Shown here piece after piece: positions 17,416-26,884 of a stretch of 64,000 bases of DNA. Position 1 is the stretch's first letter. Each line of letters starts with the position of its first letter. Under the pieces are notes generated by a model. The model ran no database searches. It worked only from the letters and a program-made list of their open reading frames with translations, and was not told the DNA's origin. The translations under genes were made by a program, and so were the position numbers. Source of the DNA: Corynebacterium lubricantis DSM 45231 (GTDB lineage Bacteria; Actinomycetota; Actinomycetes; Mycobacteriales; Mycobacteriaceae); contig NZ_KB902182.1 of NCBI RefSeq assembly GCF_000379425.1, forward strand, positions 1 to 64,000, written 5' to 3'.

Positions 17416-18897
17416 TTAAGCTTCAGCCGTGTAAGGCGTCTGCTCGCGGGCAGCCTTCAGGCGCGCCAGGGTGGATTCGCGGCCCAAAAGCTCCATGGAC
17501 TCAAACAGCGGTGGAGAAATAGCCTCACCCGAGATGCCCACACGCAGGGCGCCGTAGGCCACGCGAGGCTTGAGCTCGAGATCGTCGATAAGCGCCTTGG
17601 ACAGTGCCGCCTCGATGTTCTCGGTGGTCCACTCCCCGACCCCCTCGAGCGCTGCCATGCCCACCTCGAGAGGCTGAATCGCAGCCTCCTTGAGGTTCTT
17701 CTTTGCGGCCTTGGGATCCAGCACGATGTCCTCGTCGTCGGTGACAAGGAACTTCAGCAGGCCGTAGGCCTCGGAAAGCGTCTTGATGCGGGTCTGCACG
17801 AGGTCCGCTGCGATGGTGAACTTCTCGTCCGGGTAATCGGCTGGGAAGTCGGTGTACTCGCTCAAGTAATCGCGTAGGCGCTGCTTGAAGTCGGCTGGCT
17901 CGAGCAGACGAATCTGGTCCGCGTTGATCGCTTCGAGCTTCTTCTGATCGAATCGTGCGGGGTTACCCAGAACGTCCTTGACGTCGAAGGCTGCGACGAA
18001 CTCGTCGACGGAGAAGATGTCCTGATCGGCAGAGAGCGACCAGCCCAACAGTGCGAGGTAGTTGATCATGCCCTCGGGGATGATGCCGTTGTCGCGGTGG
18101 TTGAAGAGGTTGGATTCAGGGTCGCGCTTGGACAGCTTCTTGTTGCCCTGGCCCATCACGAATGGCAGGTGCGCAAACTGCGGGGTGAAATCGGTCACGC
18201 CGATGCGCTGCAGTGCCTCGTAGAGTGCGAGCTGGCGTGGCGTGGAGGACAGCAGGTCCTCGCCGCGCAGGACGTGGGTGATCTGCATCAGCGCGTCGTC
18301 GACAGGGTTGACCAACGTGTACAAAGGCGCACCGTTGGAGCGGGCAACCACGAAGTCAGGCTGGGTCTCCGGCTTGAACTCCATCTCGCCGCGCACCAGG
18401 TCGGTCCACGCCCAAGTCTTGTGTGGCATGCGCAGGCGCCACACCGGCTGGCGGCCCTCAGCCTCATAGGTCGCGATCTGCTCTGCGGTGAGGTCGCGGT
18501 CGAAGTTGTCGTAGCCCAGCTGTGGGTCACGGCCAGCAGCCTTGTGGCGCTCGATGACTTCCTCGTTGGTGGAGTACGCCGGGTAGACCTCGCCTGCATC
18601 TTTCAGCTTCTGCAGGATATCCGCGTAGATGTCCATGCGCTGCGACTGACGGTAAGGGGCGTGCGGGCCACCCTTTTCCACGCCTTCATCCCACTCGAGG
18701 TTCAGCCACTCAAGGGCATCCACGATGGCCTTGTAGGAGTCCTCGGAGTCACGTGCAGCATCGGTATCTTCGATGCGGAAGACCAGCTTGCCACCGGTGT
18801 GGCGGGCATAGGCCCAATTGAACAATGCGGTGCGCACCAGGCCAACGTGCGGGGTTCCAGTGGGTGATGGGCAGAATCGTACGCGTACTTCAGTCAT
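17416..18897 (-). CDS. gltX: Glutamyl-tRNA synthetase (probably non-discriminating)
   Basis: The 493-aa enzyme starts at ATG 18897 as [20 protein letters not shown], with the class I HIGH-type motif PHVGL and the KMSKS-type motif KLSKRD near residue 250. The C-terminal half is the anticodon-binding helical domain. The reading frame extends upstream, but the HIGH region then would not be N-terminal. It charges tRNA-Glu and, because the window encodes GatA, GatB and GatC, presumably also tRNA-Gln. It lies next to tRNA-Gln and tRNA-Glu on the same strand. Confidence 0.97.
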   Translation of the reverse strand: MTEVRVRFCPSPTGTPHVGLVRTALFNWAYARHTGGKLVFRIEDTDAARDSEDSYKAIVDALEWLNLEWDEGVEKGGPHAPYRQSQRMDIYADILQKLKDAGEVYPAYSTNEEVIERHKAAGRDPQLGYDNFDRDLTAEQIATYEAEGRQPVWRLRMPHKTWAWTDLVRGEMEFKPETQPDFVVARSNGAPLYTLVNPVDDALMQITHVLRGEDLLSSTPRQLALYEALQRIGVTDFTPQFAHLPFVMGQGNKKLSKRDPESNLFNHRDNGIIPEGMINYLALLGWSLSADQDIFSVDEFVAAFDVKDVLGNPARFDQKKLEAINADQIRLLEPADFKQRLRDYLSEYTDFPADYPDEKFTIAADLVQTRIKTLSEAYGLLKFLVTDDEDIVLDPKAAKKNLKEAAIQPLEVGMAALEGVGEWTTENIEAALSKALIDDLELKPRVAYGALRVGISGEAISPPLFESMELLGRESTLARLKAAREQTPYTAEA

Positions 18898-19044
18898 GCG
18901 CCCTATGGTACAACCCCGGGCCTGCGCATTCTGCGCCAGCTCGCGTTTTCCATCAGCGATATTCCCAGAAGCAATAACAAACCTTTGATTGATTCTGCGC
19001 CCCTGTGGCATTGAGCCGATCAATGCGCGCTAGACTTCTGTTCC

Positions 19045-20160
19045 ATGTGTGCCAACCGTCCCTCAACTGCGCCCGATTTCTTGTTATCTCGGGCGCATGG
19101 CTCTGTGCGCACCCAGGGAGCAAAAACCACGTTCACCGATCCCTGGGAAGCCATCGATGCGCTCAAAAACGGCCAAGTAGAAATGGTTGTCGGCGCGCTC
19201 CCCTTCGACCGGAGCGCACCTGCCGCGCTGACCGTCCCGGAGACCATCGTGCGCGAATCGGGCACGCTGGAACCGCATCCTTATTATCGCATCGGCCAGG
19301 GCTCCACGCTGCACGCAAGTGTTTACGGCTTCGACCCTGAGCCTTCCGAGCACCTGCGCCGCGTCGAAGCCGCGGTCGAGACCATCAGGCGTTCCGCCTT
19401 GAACAAGGTGGTGCTCGCGCGCGCGGTGGACATCGAGTTCAACCCACCCGTGGATGCCCGCCTCGTGGGTGCCCGGCTGATCGATATGTCCTATACCCGC
19501 GACGGTTTTATCGCCGATCTCACCCCTGCCGGCAAGCCCGGACACATGCTCGTGGGTTCCTCCACCGAAGTTTTGGTGCGCCGCGAGGGTAACCAGGTCA
19601 CCTCGTACCCGTTGGCAGGCTCGGCCGCACGCAATATCTACGACCGCGACGTCGACGAGGCGAAGGGCCGCGCGCTCTATGAATCGGCCAAGGATCTCGA
19701 CGAGCACGCCTACGTCGTCGACCACATCAGGGACATCCTCACCCCGCTGTGCACCGAGCTGGAGATCACCGATCGTCCGCAATTGCACAAGACCAACGAG
19801 ATGTGGCACCTGGCCACCCCGATTCGTGGCGCGCTGAAAGAGCCAACCCCAAATGCCTTGGAATTGGCTCTGCGCCTCTACCCCACCCCGGCCGTGTGCG
19901 GAACTCCGCAAGACGCCGCCGAAGCCTTGATTACCACCGCGGAATCGGATCGCTCCTTCTACGCCGGCACCGTGGGTTGGTGCGACTGCTCAGGCGACGG
20001 TGAGTACATGGTGTCGATCCGTTGCGCCGAGGTTAACGGCGAGGGTACAATGGCCCGCGCCTGGGCAGGCGGCGGGCTGGTCGCGGAGTCCGACCCCGAG
20101 GCTGAGCTCGAGGAGACCTCCGCGAAGTTGCGCACGATTATGCGGGCTCTTGGCCTCTAA
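19045..20160 (+). CDS. Isochorismate synthase (chorismate-binding enzyme, 371 aa)
   Basis: The protein belongs to the anthranilate synthase component I/chorismate-binding family. The catalytic core includes SALNKVVLARAVDIEF, VGSSTEVLVRREGN, YPLAGSAARN, the HLATPIRG region and the C-terminal AVCGTPQDAAEAL, FYAGTVGWCD and WAGGGLVAESDPEAELEET segments. The AVCGxP and FYxGxxG patterns are those of MenF/EntC/DhbC rather than TrpE or PabB. It converts chorismate to isochorismate, for menaquinone or for a catecholate/salicylate product. No other men or siderophore gene is adjacent, so the pathway cannot be settled; in corynebacteria menaquinone is the simplest assumption. Confidence 0.85.
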   Translation: MCANRPSTAPDFLLSRAHGSVRTQGAKTTFTDPWEAIDALKNGQVEMVVGALPFDRSAPAALTVPETIVRESGTLEPHPYYRIGQGSTLHASVYGFDPEPSEHLRRVEAAVETIRRSALNKVVLARAVDIEFNPPVDARLVGARLIDMSYTRDGFIADLTPAGKPGHMLVGSSTEVLVRREGNQVTSYPLAGSAARNIYDRDVDEAKGRALYESAKDLDEHAYVVDHIRDILTPLCTELEITDRPQLHKTNEMWHLATPIRGALKEPTPNALELALRLYPTPAVCGTPQDAAEALITTAESDRSFYAGTVGWCDCSGDGEYMVSIRCAEVNGEGTMARAWAGGGLVAESDPEAELEETSAKLRTIMRALGL

Positions 20161-20168
20161 CCAGGGCT

Positions 20169-20750
20169 TTAAGCCCTAGTAGCTACCAGCACCAAATCTG
20201 TGCGGTGATGCGCGCCAGCCCCGTGCGTTTCTCCCCGATCCACGGTAGAAAGCTGCGGCGCTGGGAACTCGTCGCCAAGCATCTCTGCGACCTGCTGCGG
20301 CGACAAAATCGCGTTCGGCTCATCGAACTGATGGTGCACGAACAGCAGCGTACCGCCGGGCGCAACAAGTGACGCGAGCGTATCGACGATCTCCTGCGTG
20401 GCCTCCAGCGGGATGTACATCGCGGAGACAAGGTCGAAGCTCGTGTCCGCGAATTTCTCGGCTGTGCCTGCAAGATCAAGCGCGAAGAGCGGCGCATCGG
20501 TGACCTCGCGGGCGCGGTCGAGCGCACCCTGAATCGGATCGGTGCCGATGACGTCCCAGCCAGCCTTGGCCAGCCAGGCGACGTCGGCGCCCTCCCCGCA
20601 GCCAATGTCAAGGGCGGTGCCTGGAGTTAGCTTCTCGGCCTCGCGGACGAGAGTGGTATTCGGATTTCCCGACCATTTCTGGCCCTCGGCGTAGAACGCG
20701 TGGAAATCCTCGGCGGCGTGGCCCGAGTGGGAGTGGTTATGCTCGCTCAA
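20169..20750 (-). CDS. SAM-dependent methyltransferase (class I, about 193 aa)
   Basis: Motif I LDIGCGEGADVAWLAKAGW (about 47-65) and the following acidic VIGTDPI mark a class I methyltransferase of the UbiE/TehB-like type. The likely start is TTG 20750, giving MSEHNHSHSGHAAEDFHAFY, which overlaps the end of the upstream FAH gene by 14 bases and suggests translational coupling. The longer frame would run deep into that gene. The histidine-rich first residues are unusual. The methyl acceptor is unknown. Confidence 0.8.
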   Translation of the reverse strand: MSEHNHSHSGHAAEDFHAFYAEGQKWSGNPNTTLVREAEKLTPGTALDIGCGEGADVAWLAKAGWDVIGTDPIQGALDRAREVTDAPLFALDLAGTAEKFADTSFDLVSAMYIPLEATQEIVDTLASLVAPGGTLLFVHHQFDEPNAILSPQQVAEMLGDEFPAPQLSTVDRGETHGAGAHHRTDLVLVATRA

Positions 20751-21528
20751 CTGGGTTCGCCAGCTTTCCGATGCCAGGAATCTCAACTTCGATGCGATCG
20801 CCGGGGAACATTGCCGCGGTGCCTGCAGGCGAGCCGGTGCAGATGACATCGCCTGGCAGCAGGGTGATGGAAGCGGTGATGAATTCGAGGATCTCGCCCA
20901 GCTTCATGATCATCTGGTTCGAGTTGGAATCCTGCTTGGTCTCGGTGACGCCATTCTGAGTCAGGTGAGCCTTGATGGGCAGGTCATCGAAATCAAACTT
21001 ATCCAGGTCAGTCTCGATCCATGGGCCGAGTGGGCAGAAAGTGTCAATGCCCTTCGCGCGAGCCCACTGGCCGTCAGCGAACTGCAGGTCACGGGAGGAA
21101 ACATCGTTAACAATGGTGACGCCGGCAATGACCGAGCGCCAGTCCTCTGCCTTGACGTTCTTGCATGGCTTGCCCACAACGAGCGCCAGCTCGCCCTCGA
21201 ACTCAACCTTGGTAGCAAAATCTGGGATCTTGATGGCAGCCTCAGGGCCGATGACAGCTGTCGGCGGCTTGATGAACAGGGTCGGTGGCAAGTGCTCTGC
21301 GGACTCCTTGAACACCTCCTCGACGTGATCGGCATAGTTGCGGCCGATGGCAATGATCTTGCTTGGCAGCATAGGGGCTAACAGGCGGACTTCGTCCATC
21401 TTCCACTCCTTGCCGGTGTACTCCGGCTCGGTAAATGGGGTGCCCGCAATCTGCTTGGCGGTAGTAGCTTCGTCGTTGATGACCGCAAAGGTCATTCCTT
21501 CTGGTGTTGCAATTCGTCCAAAACGCAT
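20737..21528 (-). CDS. Fumarylacetoacetate hydrolase (FAH)-family protein (263 aa)
   Basis: The catalytic domain is recognisable from IAIGRNYADHVEEV, PTLFIKPPTAVIGPEAAI, VEFEGELALVVGK (metal-binding ExE), the segment around IVNDVSSRDLQFADGQWARAK and the end LLPGDVICTGSPAGTAAM. The family includes fumarylpyruvate hydrolases, oxaloacetate decarboxylases and 2-hydroxyhepta-2,4-diene-1,7-dioate isomerases. In C. glutamicum the protein at the equivalent position is an FAH-family enzyme that I recall as an oxaloacetate decarboxylase; that is from memory, not from sequence alone. It is translationally coupled to the methyltransferase. Confidence 0.87.
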   Translation of the reverse strand: MRFGRIATPEGMTFAVINDEATTAKQIAGTPFTEPEYTGKEWKMDEVRLLAPMLPSKIIAIGRNYADHVEEVFKESAEHLPPTLFIKPPTAVIGPEAAIKIPDFATKVEFEGELALVVGKPCKNVKAEDWRSVIAGVTIVNDVSSRDLQFADGQWARAKGIDTFCPLGPWIETDLDKFDFDDLPIKAHLTQNGVTETKQDSNSNQMIMKLGEILEFITASITLLPGDVICTGSPAGTAAMFPGDRIEVEIPGIGKLANPVERA

Positions 21529-21582
21529 GAAACGTACAATACCTCAACGGCCCGACACTGCTGCGACCGAGCTGCGACAAGC

Positions 21583-22152
21583 TCAGGCTGTAATAGCCAA
21601 ATACACCTCAGCACACGCCAATGCATCTGTCAGCGCGTTGTGATTTTTATAGTTCGGCAATCCGTAGCGCCCGCGCACGCGGGCCAGGCGCAGATCCTCA
21701 CCGCGCGGGTAGGTGGCCATGCGCTCCATGTGGCGACGCTCCAGCTCGAAGGTATCAGTAACCTGATCCTCTCCGAACTTCCACGGCTTTCTCCGGACTC
21801 GGCGGTGCAGCTCTGAGATAAAGCCCGTTTCCATCTGAGCGAAGTGCGCAAGCAACGCGCGCGATTCTAAGGCCGTCTCAAACTCCTCGAGAACCACCTC
21901 GGGGGCGACACCGTGGTTGGCGATGTCGTCGTCAGTTACGCCGTGCACCAACGCCGAGTCGCCGACCGAAGCTCCGGCGAGAACGAAGTAGCCTGCCCCG
22001 GAAAGATCGATGACGCGATCGGTCACCGGCACCCATCCGATGGACACGAGCTGGTCGCGTTTTGGATTGAGCCCCGTTGTTTCCACGTCGACTGCAAGAA
22101 AGCGTCCCGGCTCAATCTCGCCGCGGTCCTTCCTGCGAAACCTGTCCAACAT
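21583..22152 (-). CDS. DnaQ-like 3'-5' exonuclease (189 aa)
   Basis: The DEDD exonuclease motif I appears as FLAVDVETTGLNP, with later conserved segments (VHGVTDDDIANHG, LLAHFAQMETGFI) and a final HNALTDALACAEVYLAI that supplies motif III (H-x4-D). This is the proofreading-type exonuclease fold without a polymerase domain. Its start overlaps the last base of the DUF294 gene upstream (ATG at 22152), so the two are translationally coupled, as I recall for the corresponding C. glutamicum pair. The pairing suggests a nucleotide- or nucleic-acid-related role for the neighbour. Confidence 0.87.
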   Translation of the reverse strand: MLDRFRRKDRGEIEPGRFLAVDVETTGLNPKRDQLVSIGWVPVTDRVIDLSGAGYFVLAGASVGDSALVHGVTDDDIANHGVAPEVVLEEFETALESRALLAHFAQMETGFISELHRRVRRKPWKFGEDQVTDTFELERRHMERMATYPRGEDLRLARVRGRYGLPNYKNHNALTDALACAEVYLAITA

Positions 22153-24002
22153 CAGAAGTTCCTCACTGGGTACTTGTTGCCCAGAGCGTTTTGCATTCCC
22201 TTGATCACGCCGAAGGCTTCGCGGAGGTTCTCCCGGTCACCGACAGGCAGTTCTTTCGGATCGATCCGGTAGTTCGGTTTTTCACCCGCGCGAATCTGCT
22301 TCGCCTGATGACGCACCGTCAGAATTTGCAGGTAGTCAAAGGCATCAATGAGATCGTCGGCACCCTTTTGCGACACACTATTGCCCGCAGAGGCCTTCAA
22401 GCGCTCCTTCGTCTCCACCTCTTCGCTGCCCGCCGAGATGGCATACAGGCGTGCCATTTGGACCACGGCGGCAATCCCGCCCTTTTTAATATCCAGCGTG
22501 TCGGCGTACTCGCCGGAGCGCTCGACCACGAGCCCGCGAAAGAATCCAATCGGCGGTTCGCGGTGCGCGGCGAGTCCGGCAAGGTGCGCATGGAAGCGTG
22601 TCGACGATTTTGCGGCCAACACAGCATTACTGTGCACCCCGCGGGCCATCTGCTCATCACCGGCGAGCGCGCGGAAATCGAAGAAGATCTGTGCATTGAG
22701 CACGGACTCGGATTCTAGGGCTGTGACCCAGTGGTGAAATTTCTTATTCCACTGCGTCACCGTCATGCGCCATTCCGGGTTCGAGGCCATCATATTGCCA
22801 GGGCACAGCACCTGACCAGCGGCATCAAGACCCACGCAGACGAACTCCGACATCTTGGCGAAGTACTCTCCGTGGAGCTTCTCGTCGTAGGAATCGTCCA
22901 GGACAAGGGCGTTGTCTTGATCCGAGGCCGGCCCCATCTCGCGGCGGCCCTGTGAGCCCACTGCCACAAACGCATAAGGAATCGGCGCCGGGCCGATTTC
23001 TTCCTCGATCAGGGCAATCAATCGGCGTGCAACGGTATCGGCCACACTCGTCATCAGGCGCTGAGCCTCTTCGGCGGTGGCTCCCCGATCGATAAAACGA
23101 GCGGCGACGTCGGCTGCTCGTCGATAAGCGCCTTTGAGCTCTTCGTACGAACTGCGCGCGAGATCCGCCGTGAGATAAATCGGGTCGTCTTGGAGCTGCC
23201 GGAAGATATCACCGCTGGTGAGTACGCCGACGACCTCGCCATTATCCACGACCGGGAGGTGGTGAATGCCCATCTCACTCATGACCAGCATCGCCTGGAA
23301 GGTGAGGATATCCGTGTCCACGGTGCGAGGATTCGGAGTCATGACATCGGAGACAATCGACTCGGAGCTCAAGCCCTGGGAGACGACGCGGGTACGCATG
23401 TCCTTATCGGTGAGGATGCCCTCAAGGCCGTTGTCAACGATAACTATCGACGAGACGTTCGCCTCCGTCATGATCATCGCGGCCTGGCGCAGCGTCGCAT
23501 CGGATGTAACCGTGACGGGCGGGCGACTTTGAATCAGCTTGGCTATTGGGGTGCGCATCAGCTCGGCCGCGGAGCTATCGCGCACCTCGTCTGCCGCCGC
23601 CTTGACCCGGCGCGACTGCGAGGTGAAATACACCTTCGTCTCCGGGTGGGACGCGATCAGCTCATTAAAGTCATCGCGGGGCAGCTGCAGCAACAGACAA
23701 TCCTCGACCGCGACCATACGGTAATGGGACTCGGGATCTCCGACGAGCGTGGAATAGCCGAAGTTGCGGCCTTCCTCGCGACGGTCCAGGAGGAGGTCGT
23801 CGGTGCTGATGACGTCTACGGCCCCGGAGCGGATGATATACAGCGCATGGTTTTCCTCACCCGGGGAGATGATGGTGTCGCCACGCCGGACGTACGACAT
23901 TGTCATCTTCCTGGGCAACGCATCCAGTGTTTCGTCCGGGAGGTGCGCAAATGGTTCCTGTTGCGCGAGGAAGCCGCGGACTTCTTCGAGTTCGACGCTC
24001 AT
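22152..24002 (-). CDS. cNMP-binding, CBS and DUF294 nucleotidyltransferase-domain protein (616 aa)
   Basis: Domains in order: a cyclic-nucleotide-binding-like domain (about 10-130, with GDTIISPGEENHALYIIRSG), a pair of CBS domains (about 160-275, with ILTDKDMRTRVVSQGLS and VVGVLTSGDIFRQL), a nucleotidyltransferase-like DUF294 domain (about 320-440, motif GSQGRREMGPASDQDNALV with the Asp triad) and a C-terminal DUF294 output domain. There is no membrane segment. The combination is known in many bacteria as a putative signal-transduction protein that senses nucleotides and may modify a partner, by analogy with GlnD/GlnE-like NT folds. Target unknown. It is coupled to the exonuclease gene. Confidence 0.88.
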   Translation of the reverse strand: MSVELEEVRGFLAQQEPFAHLPDETLDALPRKMTMSYVRRGDTIISPGEENHALYIIRSGAVDVISTDDLLLDRREEGRNFGYSTLVGDPESHYRMVAVEDCLLLQLPRDDFNELIASHPETKVYFTSQSRRVKAAADEVRDSSAAELMRTPIAKLIQSRPPVTVTSDATLRQAAMIMTEANVSSIVIVDNGLEGILTDKDMRTRVVSQGLSSESIVSDVMTPNPRTVDTDILTFQAMLVMSEMGIHHLPVVDNGEVVGVLTSGDIFRQLQDDPIYLTADLARSSYEELKGAYRRAADVAARFIDRGATAEEAQRLMTSVADTVARRLIALIEEEIGPAPIPYAFVAVGSQGRREMGPASDQDNALVLDDSYDEKLHGEYFAKMSEFVCVGLDAAGQVLCPGNMMASNPEWRMTVTQWNKKFHHWVTALESESVLNAQIFFDFRALAGDEQMARGVHSNAVLAAKSSTRFHAHLAGLAAHREPPIGFFRGLVVERSGEYADTLDIKKGGIAAVVQMARLYAISAGSEEVETKERLKASAGNSVSQKGADDLIDAFDYLQILTVRHQAKQIRAGEKPNYRIDPKELPVGDRENLREAFGVIKGMQNALGNKYPVRNF

Positions 24003-24042
24003 GGGGTTAGGTTAGCGCACCCACGAGCGTGTTTATCGGGTT

Positions 24043-25521
24043 TTACTGGTACGAGACGAACCACGGACGCGGATCGACATTGTTGTAGGTTTCCTCCGGG
24101 GTAAACGTTGGGGAATCCTCATCCTCGAAGTTCTTCCAGGCCATGAAGTAGTCGGAACTTAAGCCCTGGCGCATGGCATTCCAGGTATCGAACTTGTCAT
24201 TCGGACTACCGTGCCCATCGGCGTGCAAGATAAACGCAAGCTCAGGGTGATCCGTGTTGATCTGGTCGCGGTCGCGCAGCATCTGCAATTGGAACTGGTG
24301 CAGGATCAGCCCCTTTTGCGGCAGGTTGTTCTCGCGGGTCAGCTCGGCGAGCCAATCAGCGACCTCGTTGATCTCGGCCGCCTCGGCATGACCAACTTGC
24401 TGAAGTGGCTTTTCGCCCGGGCCGATCTTCCACTCGGGATCAAGTGCAAGTCCCACGTTCGGGCGCTTGAGCAATTCTTCGTAGCGCTTTGCCTGATCCA
24501 AGAAGCTGGCCTGGCCTGGTTGTAGGTCGAGGAAGGCGTAGCCGCCGGCTTCGGTAATCGCATCGATATAGCCGATGAATTCCTCGGGGTCACCTTCGTT
24601 GGAGTAATCGCCATCGTCGCCGGGGAACTCGGAGGCAACTGTCACGATGATCTCGAACGCGGGAAGCACCGGCTGTTCCTCTAATGCTTGATAGTCCTCG
24701 ATCATCCCCTCGAGGCGATCGACGGCTTCTGCAGGGGGTTGCTCCCCCATCATGCCGAGGGAATCACCTGAAGGATGTCCGTAGAGTGCGACCATGCGGC
24801 GACCCGGGAACAACAGGCCTCCGCCACCGGGGAGCTCGCCATTGTTGGCGAGTTCAACGCGCTCACCGAATTCTTCGCTGGAGCCAAATTGGGCGCCCAA
24901 TGCGAGGGTGTCTTGTTCGGTGACCGTGCGCATCGACTCGGAGGTCTCTCGCGGATCCGGAACCGATAGGACTTGAATCTCTGCACCTGCGGCTGCCGCC
25001 GTTGCAGCTGCTGCGAGCGAGGTGTGAGGGGTGGCCAACATCGGTGGCATTTGCAAGTCGGAGGGTTCTCCGCCTTCCTGGGCCGCGATTGCTTCCACAG
25101 CACTGTCGCGAGCCGCAGCGACTACTGGTTCCGTGTCTTCGAGGGCTCGATCCTCGCCGGGGACCTCGATGACCTGGGTCGCCCCGAGCCTTTCAATTTC
25201 CGCATCGACCGCGGCCTCATTGCCCGTCAAACGCGTCAGCATCGGCGCCCCCTGCTGCTTTGCTACCGCCGCGGCCTGAAGCTGATCGGACAGTTCATAG
25301 GTAGACACCACCACAACATCGGAGGATTCGAAGAGACGAGCTGACACTTCCGCACCCGATCCGTCGGGATCCGTCAGCACTTCGGGGCCGCTGGTGGCCA
25401 GCTGGGGCTTTTCCTCTTGCGTCGATTCCTGCGCCCCCGAGCTGTCCCCGCTTGCACAGGAGGACATCACCAACGCACTGGAAACGATCAACGCGGTTAA
25501 ACCAAGCGTATTCGAACGCAT
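24043..25521 (-). CDS. Large lipoprotein with a cell-wall-binding-repeat-like N-terminal region (492 aa)
   Basis: ATG 25521 is preceded by GAGGGG and starts a lipoprotein signal ending in VMSSC (about 21-25). After a low-complexity linker come about 200 residues resembling cell-wall-binding repeat type 2 regions (SSDVVVVSTYELSDQLQAAA, APMLTRLTGNEAAVDAEI, LGATQVIEVPG). The C-terminal 250 residues contain ALYGHPSGDSLGMMGEQP, YAFLDLQPGQASFLDQAKRY, VGLALDPEWKIGPG and FILHADGHGS, which look like a TIM-barrel hydrolase-like domain. A protein with a similar N-terminal region lies at 31017-31904. It is probably attached to the outer face of the membrane. Function not known; a wall-related role is inferred. 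Confidence 0.72.
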   Translation of the reverse strand: MRSNTLGLTALIVSSALVMSSCASGDSSGAQESTQEEKPQLATSGPEVLTDPDGSGAEVSARLFESSDVVVVSTYELSDQLQAAAVAKQQGAPMLTRLTGNEAAVDAEIERLGATQVIEVPGEDRALEDTEPVVAAARDSAVEAIAAQEGGEPSDLQMPPMLATPHTSLAAAATAAAAGAEIQVLSVPDPRETSESMRTVTEQDTLALGAQFGSSEEFGERVELANNGELPGGGGLLFPGRRMVALYGHPSGDSLGMMGEQPPAEAVDRLEGMIEDYQALEEQPVLPAFEIIVTVASEFPGDDGDYSNEGDPEEFIGYIDAITEAGGYAFLDLQPGQASFLDQAKRYEELLKRPNVGLALDPEWKIGPGEKPLQQVGHAEAAEINEVADWLAELTRENNLPQKGLILHQFQLQMLRDRDQINTDHPELAFILHADGHGSPNDKFDTWNAMRQGLSSDYFMAWKNFEDEDSPTFTPEETYNNVDPRPWFVSYQ

Positions 25522-25563
25522 GAGGCCCCTCTTCCTACTGTTACTCTGCACTACATAAACAAA

Positions 25564-25595
25564 TGCACTGACGCCAAACTAGTGGCATCAGTGCA
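25564..25595 (-). terminator. Terminator downstream of leuB
   Basis: TGCACTGA (25564-25571) and TCAGTGCA (25588-25595) form the base of a stem that extends by GCC/GGC with one mismatch. On the minus strand the stem is followed by TTTGTTTA. It ends the leuB transcript ahead of the lipoprotein gene. Confidence 0.75.
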
Positions 25596-25615
25596 TAAGT
25601 TTTGACCTATGTAGC

Positions 25616-26632
25616 TTACTTCAGAGCGTCAGCAATCCGGTCACCGACCTGCGTCGTGACGATCTTTGTTTCACCACGGTTAGAAACATCCTGCGCAACG
25701 GCTTCTTCGATACGCACCGCGTTGTCCTCGTCGCCCAACCAGCGCAGCATCATCGCGACGGACAGAATCATTGCCGTTGGATCAGCAATACCCTGGCCTG
25801 CGATATCAGGTGCGGAGCCGTGGACCGGCTCGAACATGGATGGGTTGGTACGCGATGCGTCGATGTTGCCCGAAGATGCCAGACCAACACCACCGGAGAC
25901 CGCACCGGCGAGGTCGGTGAGGATATCGCCGAAGAGGTTATCGGTCACGATGACGTCGTAGCGCGCAGGATCGGTGACCATGTAGATGGTCGCCGCATCG
26001 ATGTGGTTGTAATCAACCTGCACCTCTGGGTACTCCTTAGCCACGTCATCGACAGCGTTTTGCCACAACACACCTGCGTTGACCAAGACGTTCTTCTTGT
26101 GCACCAAGGTGAGCTTCTTGTCGCGCTGCATTGCCAGATCGAAGGCGTAGCGCACGGTGCGCTCCACACCGTAGCGGGTGTTCTGAGACACCTCAGAAGC
26201 CACCTCGTGCGGGGTGCCCTGACGCAGGGTTCCGCCGTTGCCGGCGTAGAGGCCTTCGGTGCCCTCGCGGACAACGACGAAGTCGATGTCGCCTGGGTTA
26301 GCCAGCGGGCTGACCGAGGTTGGGTACAACTTCGAAGGACGCAAGTTGATGAAGTGATCCAGGGTAAAGCGCATCTTCAGCAGCAGTCCACGCTCGAGGA
26401 CACCTGGGGTGACCTTTTCAGGATCGCCGATTGCACCCAGCAGAATAGCGTCGTGCTCGCGCAGGCTGGCTAGATCGTCCTCGGTGATAAGTTCACCATT
26501 GCGCTGGTAGCGACGCGAACCAAGATCGTACTCCGTGGTTTCAATATCGTCTCGCACAGCGTGGAGGACCTTGAGGCCCTCTGCCATAACCTCGGGACCG
26601 ATACCGTCGCCGCCAATAACCGCAATCTTCAT
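25616..26632 (-). CDS. leuB: 3-isopropylmalate dehydrogenase
   Basis: The 338-aa protein starts at ATG 26632 as [20 protein letters not shown] and has the isocitrate/isopropylmalate dehydrogenase core: [44 protein letters not shown], and [13 protein letters not shown] with the metal-binding aspartates, plus [18 protein letters not shown] near the C-terminus. It oxidises 3-isopropylmalate in leucine synthesis. It lies in the same direction as ybdD and cstA, 43 bases downstream, but with its own likely start site. Length is normal. Confidence 0.97.
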   Translation of the reverse strand: MKIAVIGGDGIGPEVMAEGLKVLHAVRDDIETTEYDLGSRRYQRNGELITEDDLASLREHDAILLGAIGDPEKVTPGVLERGLLLKMRFTLDHFINLRPSKLYPTSVSPLANPGDIDFVVVREGTEGLYAGNGGTLRQGTPHEVASEVSQNTRYGVERTVRYAFDLAMQRDKKLTLVHKKNVLVNAGVLWQNAVDDVAKEYPEVQVDYNHIDAATIYMVTDPARYDVIVTDNLFGDILTDLAGAVSGGVGLASSGNIDASRTNPSMFEPVHGSAPDIAGQGIADPTAMILSVAMMLRWLGDEDNAVRIEEAVAQDVSNRGETKIVTTQVGDRIADALK

Positions 26633-26675
26633 ATTGTGGGATTCCTTTCTCACCTGATGGACACTAGTTGTCAGT

Positions 26676-26870
26676 CTAGCAGCATCTGCTCTGCGGGTTG
26701 GCTTCTTGACGAGCCCAACGTTCCTTCCAGTACTCCCGCTCCGTGGGCACCTCCTGGTCGGGGTGGTGCCGAGACAGATGAGCGCAGTACTTCGAGTAAT
26801 CGTTATCCCCCATCAGCTCCTTGAAATACCAGGAAACTGACGAGGCACCCTTCTTGAGTGCGTCAATCAT
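26676..26870 (-). CDS. ybdD: YbdD/YjiX-family small protein, partner of CstA (64 aa)
   Basis: This 64-residue protein ([20 protein letters not shown], later [18 protein letters not shown] and [19 protein letters not shown]) is the YbdD/YjiX (DUF466) family, always found immediately downstream of CstA/BtsT-type transporters and thought to be part of the transporter. The cstA stop is 14 bases upstream, so they are an operon. The C-terminal cysteines in SRCC match the family. Confidence 0.9.
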   Translation of the reverse strand: MIDALKKGASSVSWYFKELMGDNDYSKYCAHLSRHHPDQEVPTEREYWKERWARQEANPQSRCC

Positions 26871-26884
26871 GATTGCCTCTCTTC

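Noticed and set aside
18097-18867. 256-codon open frame antisense to gltX
   Set aside because: Shadow of gltX on the opposite strand.
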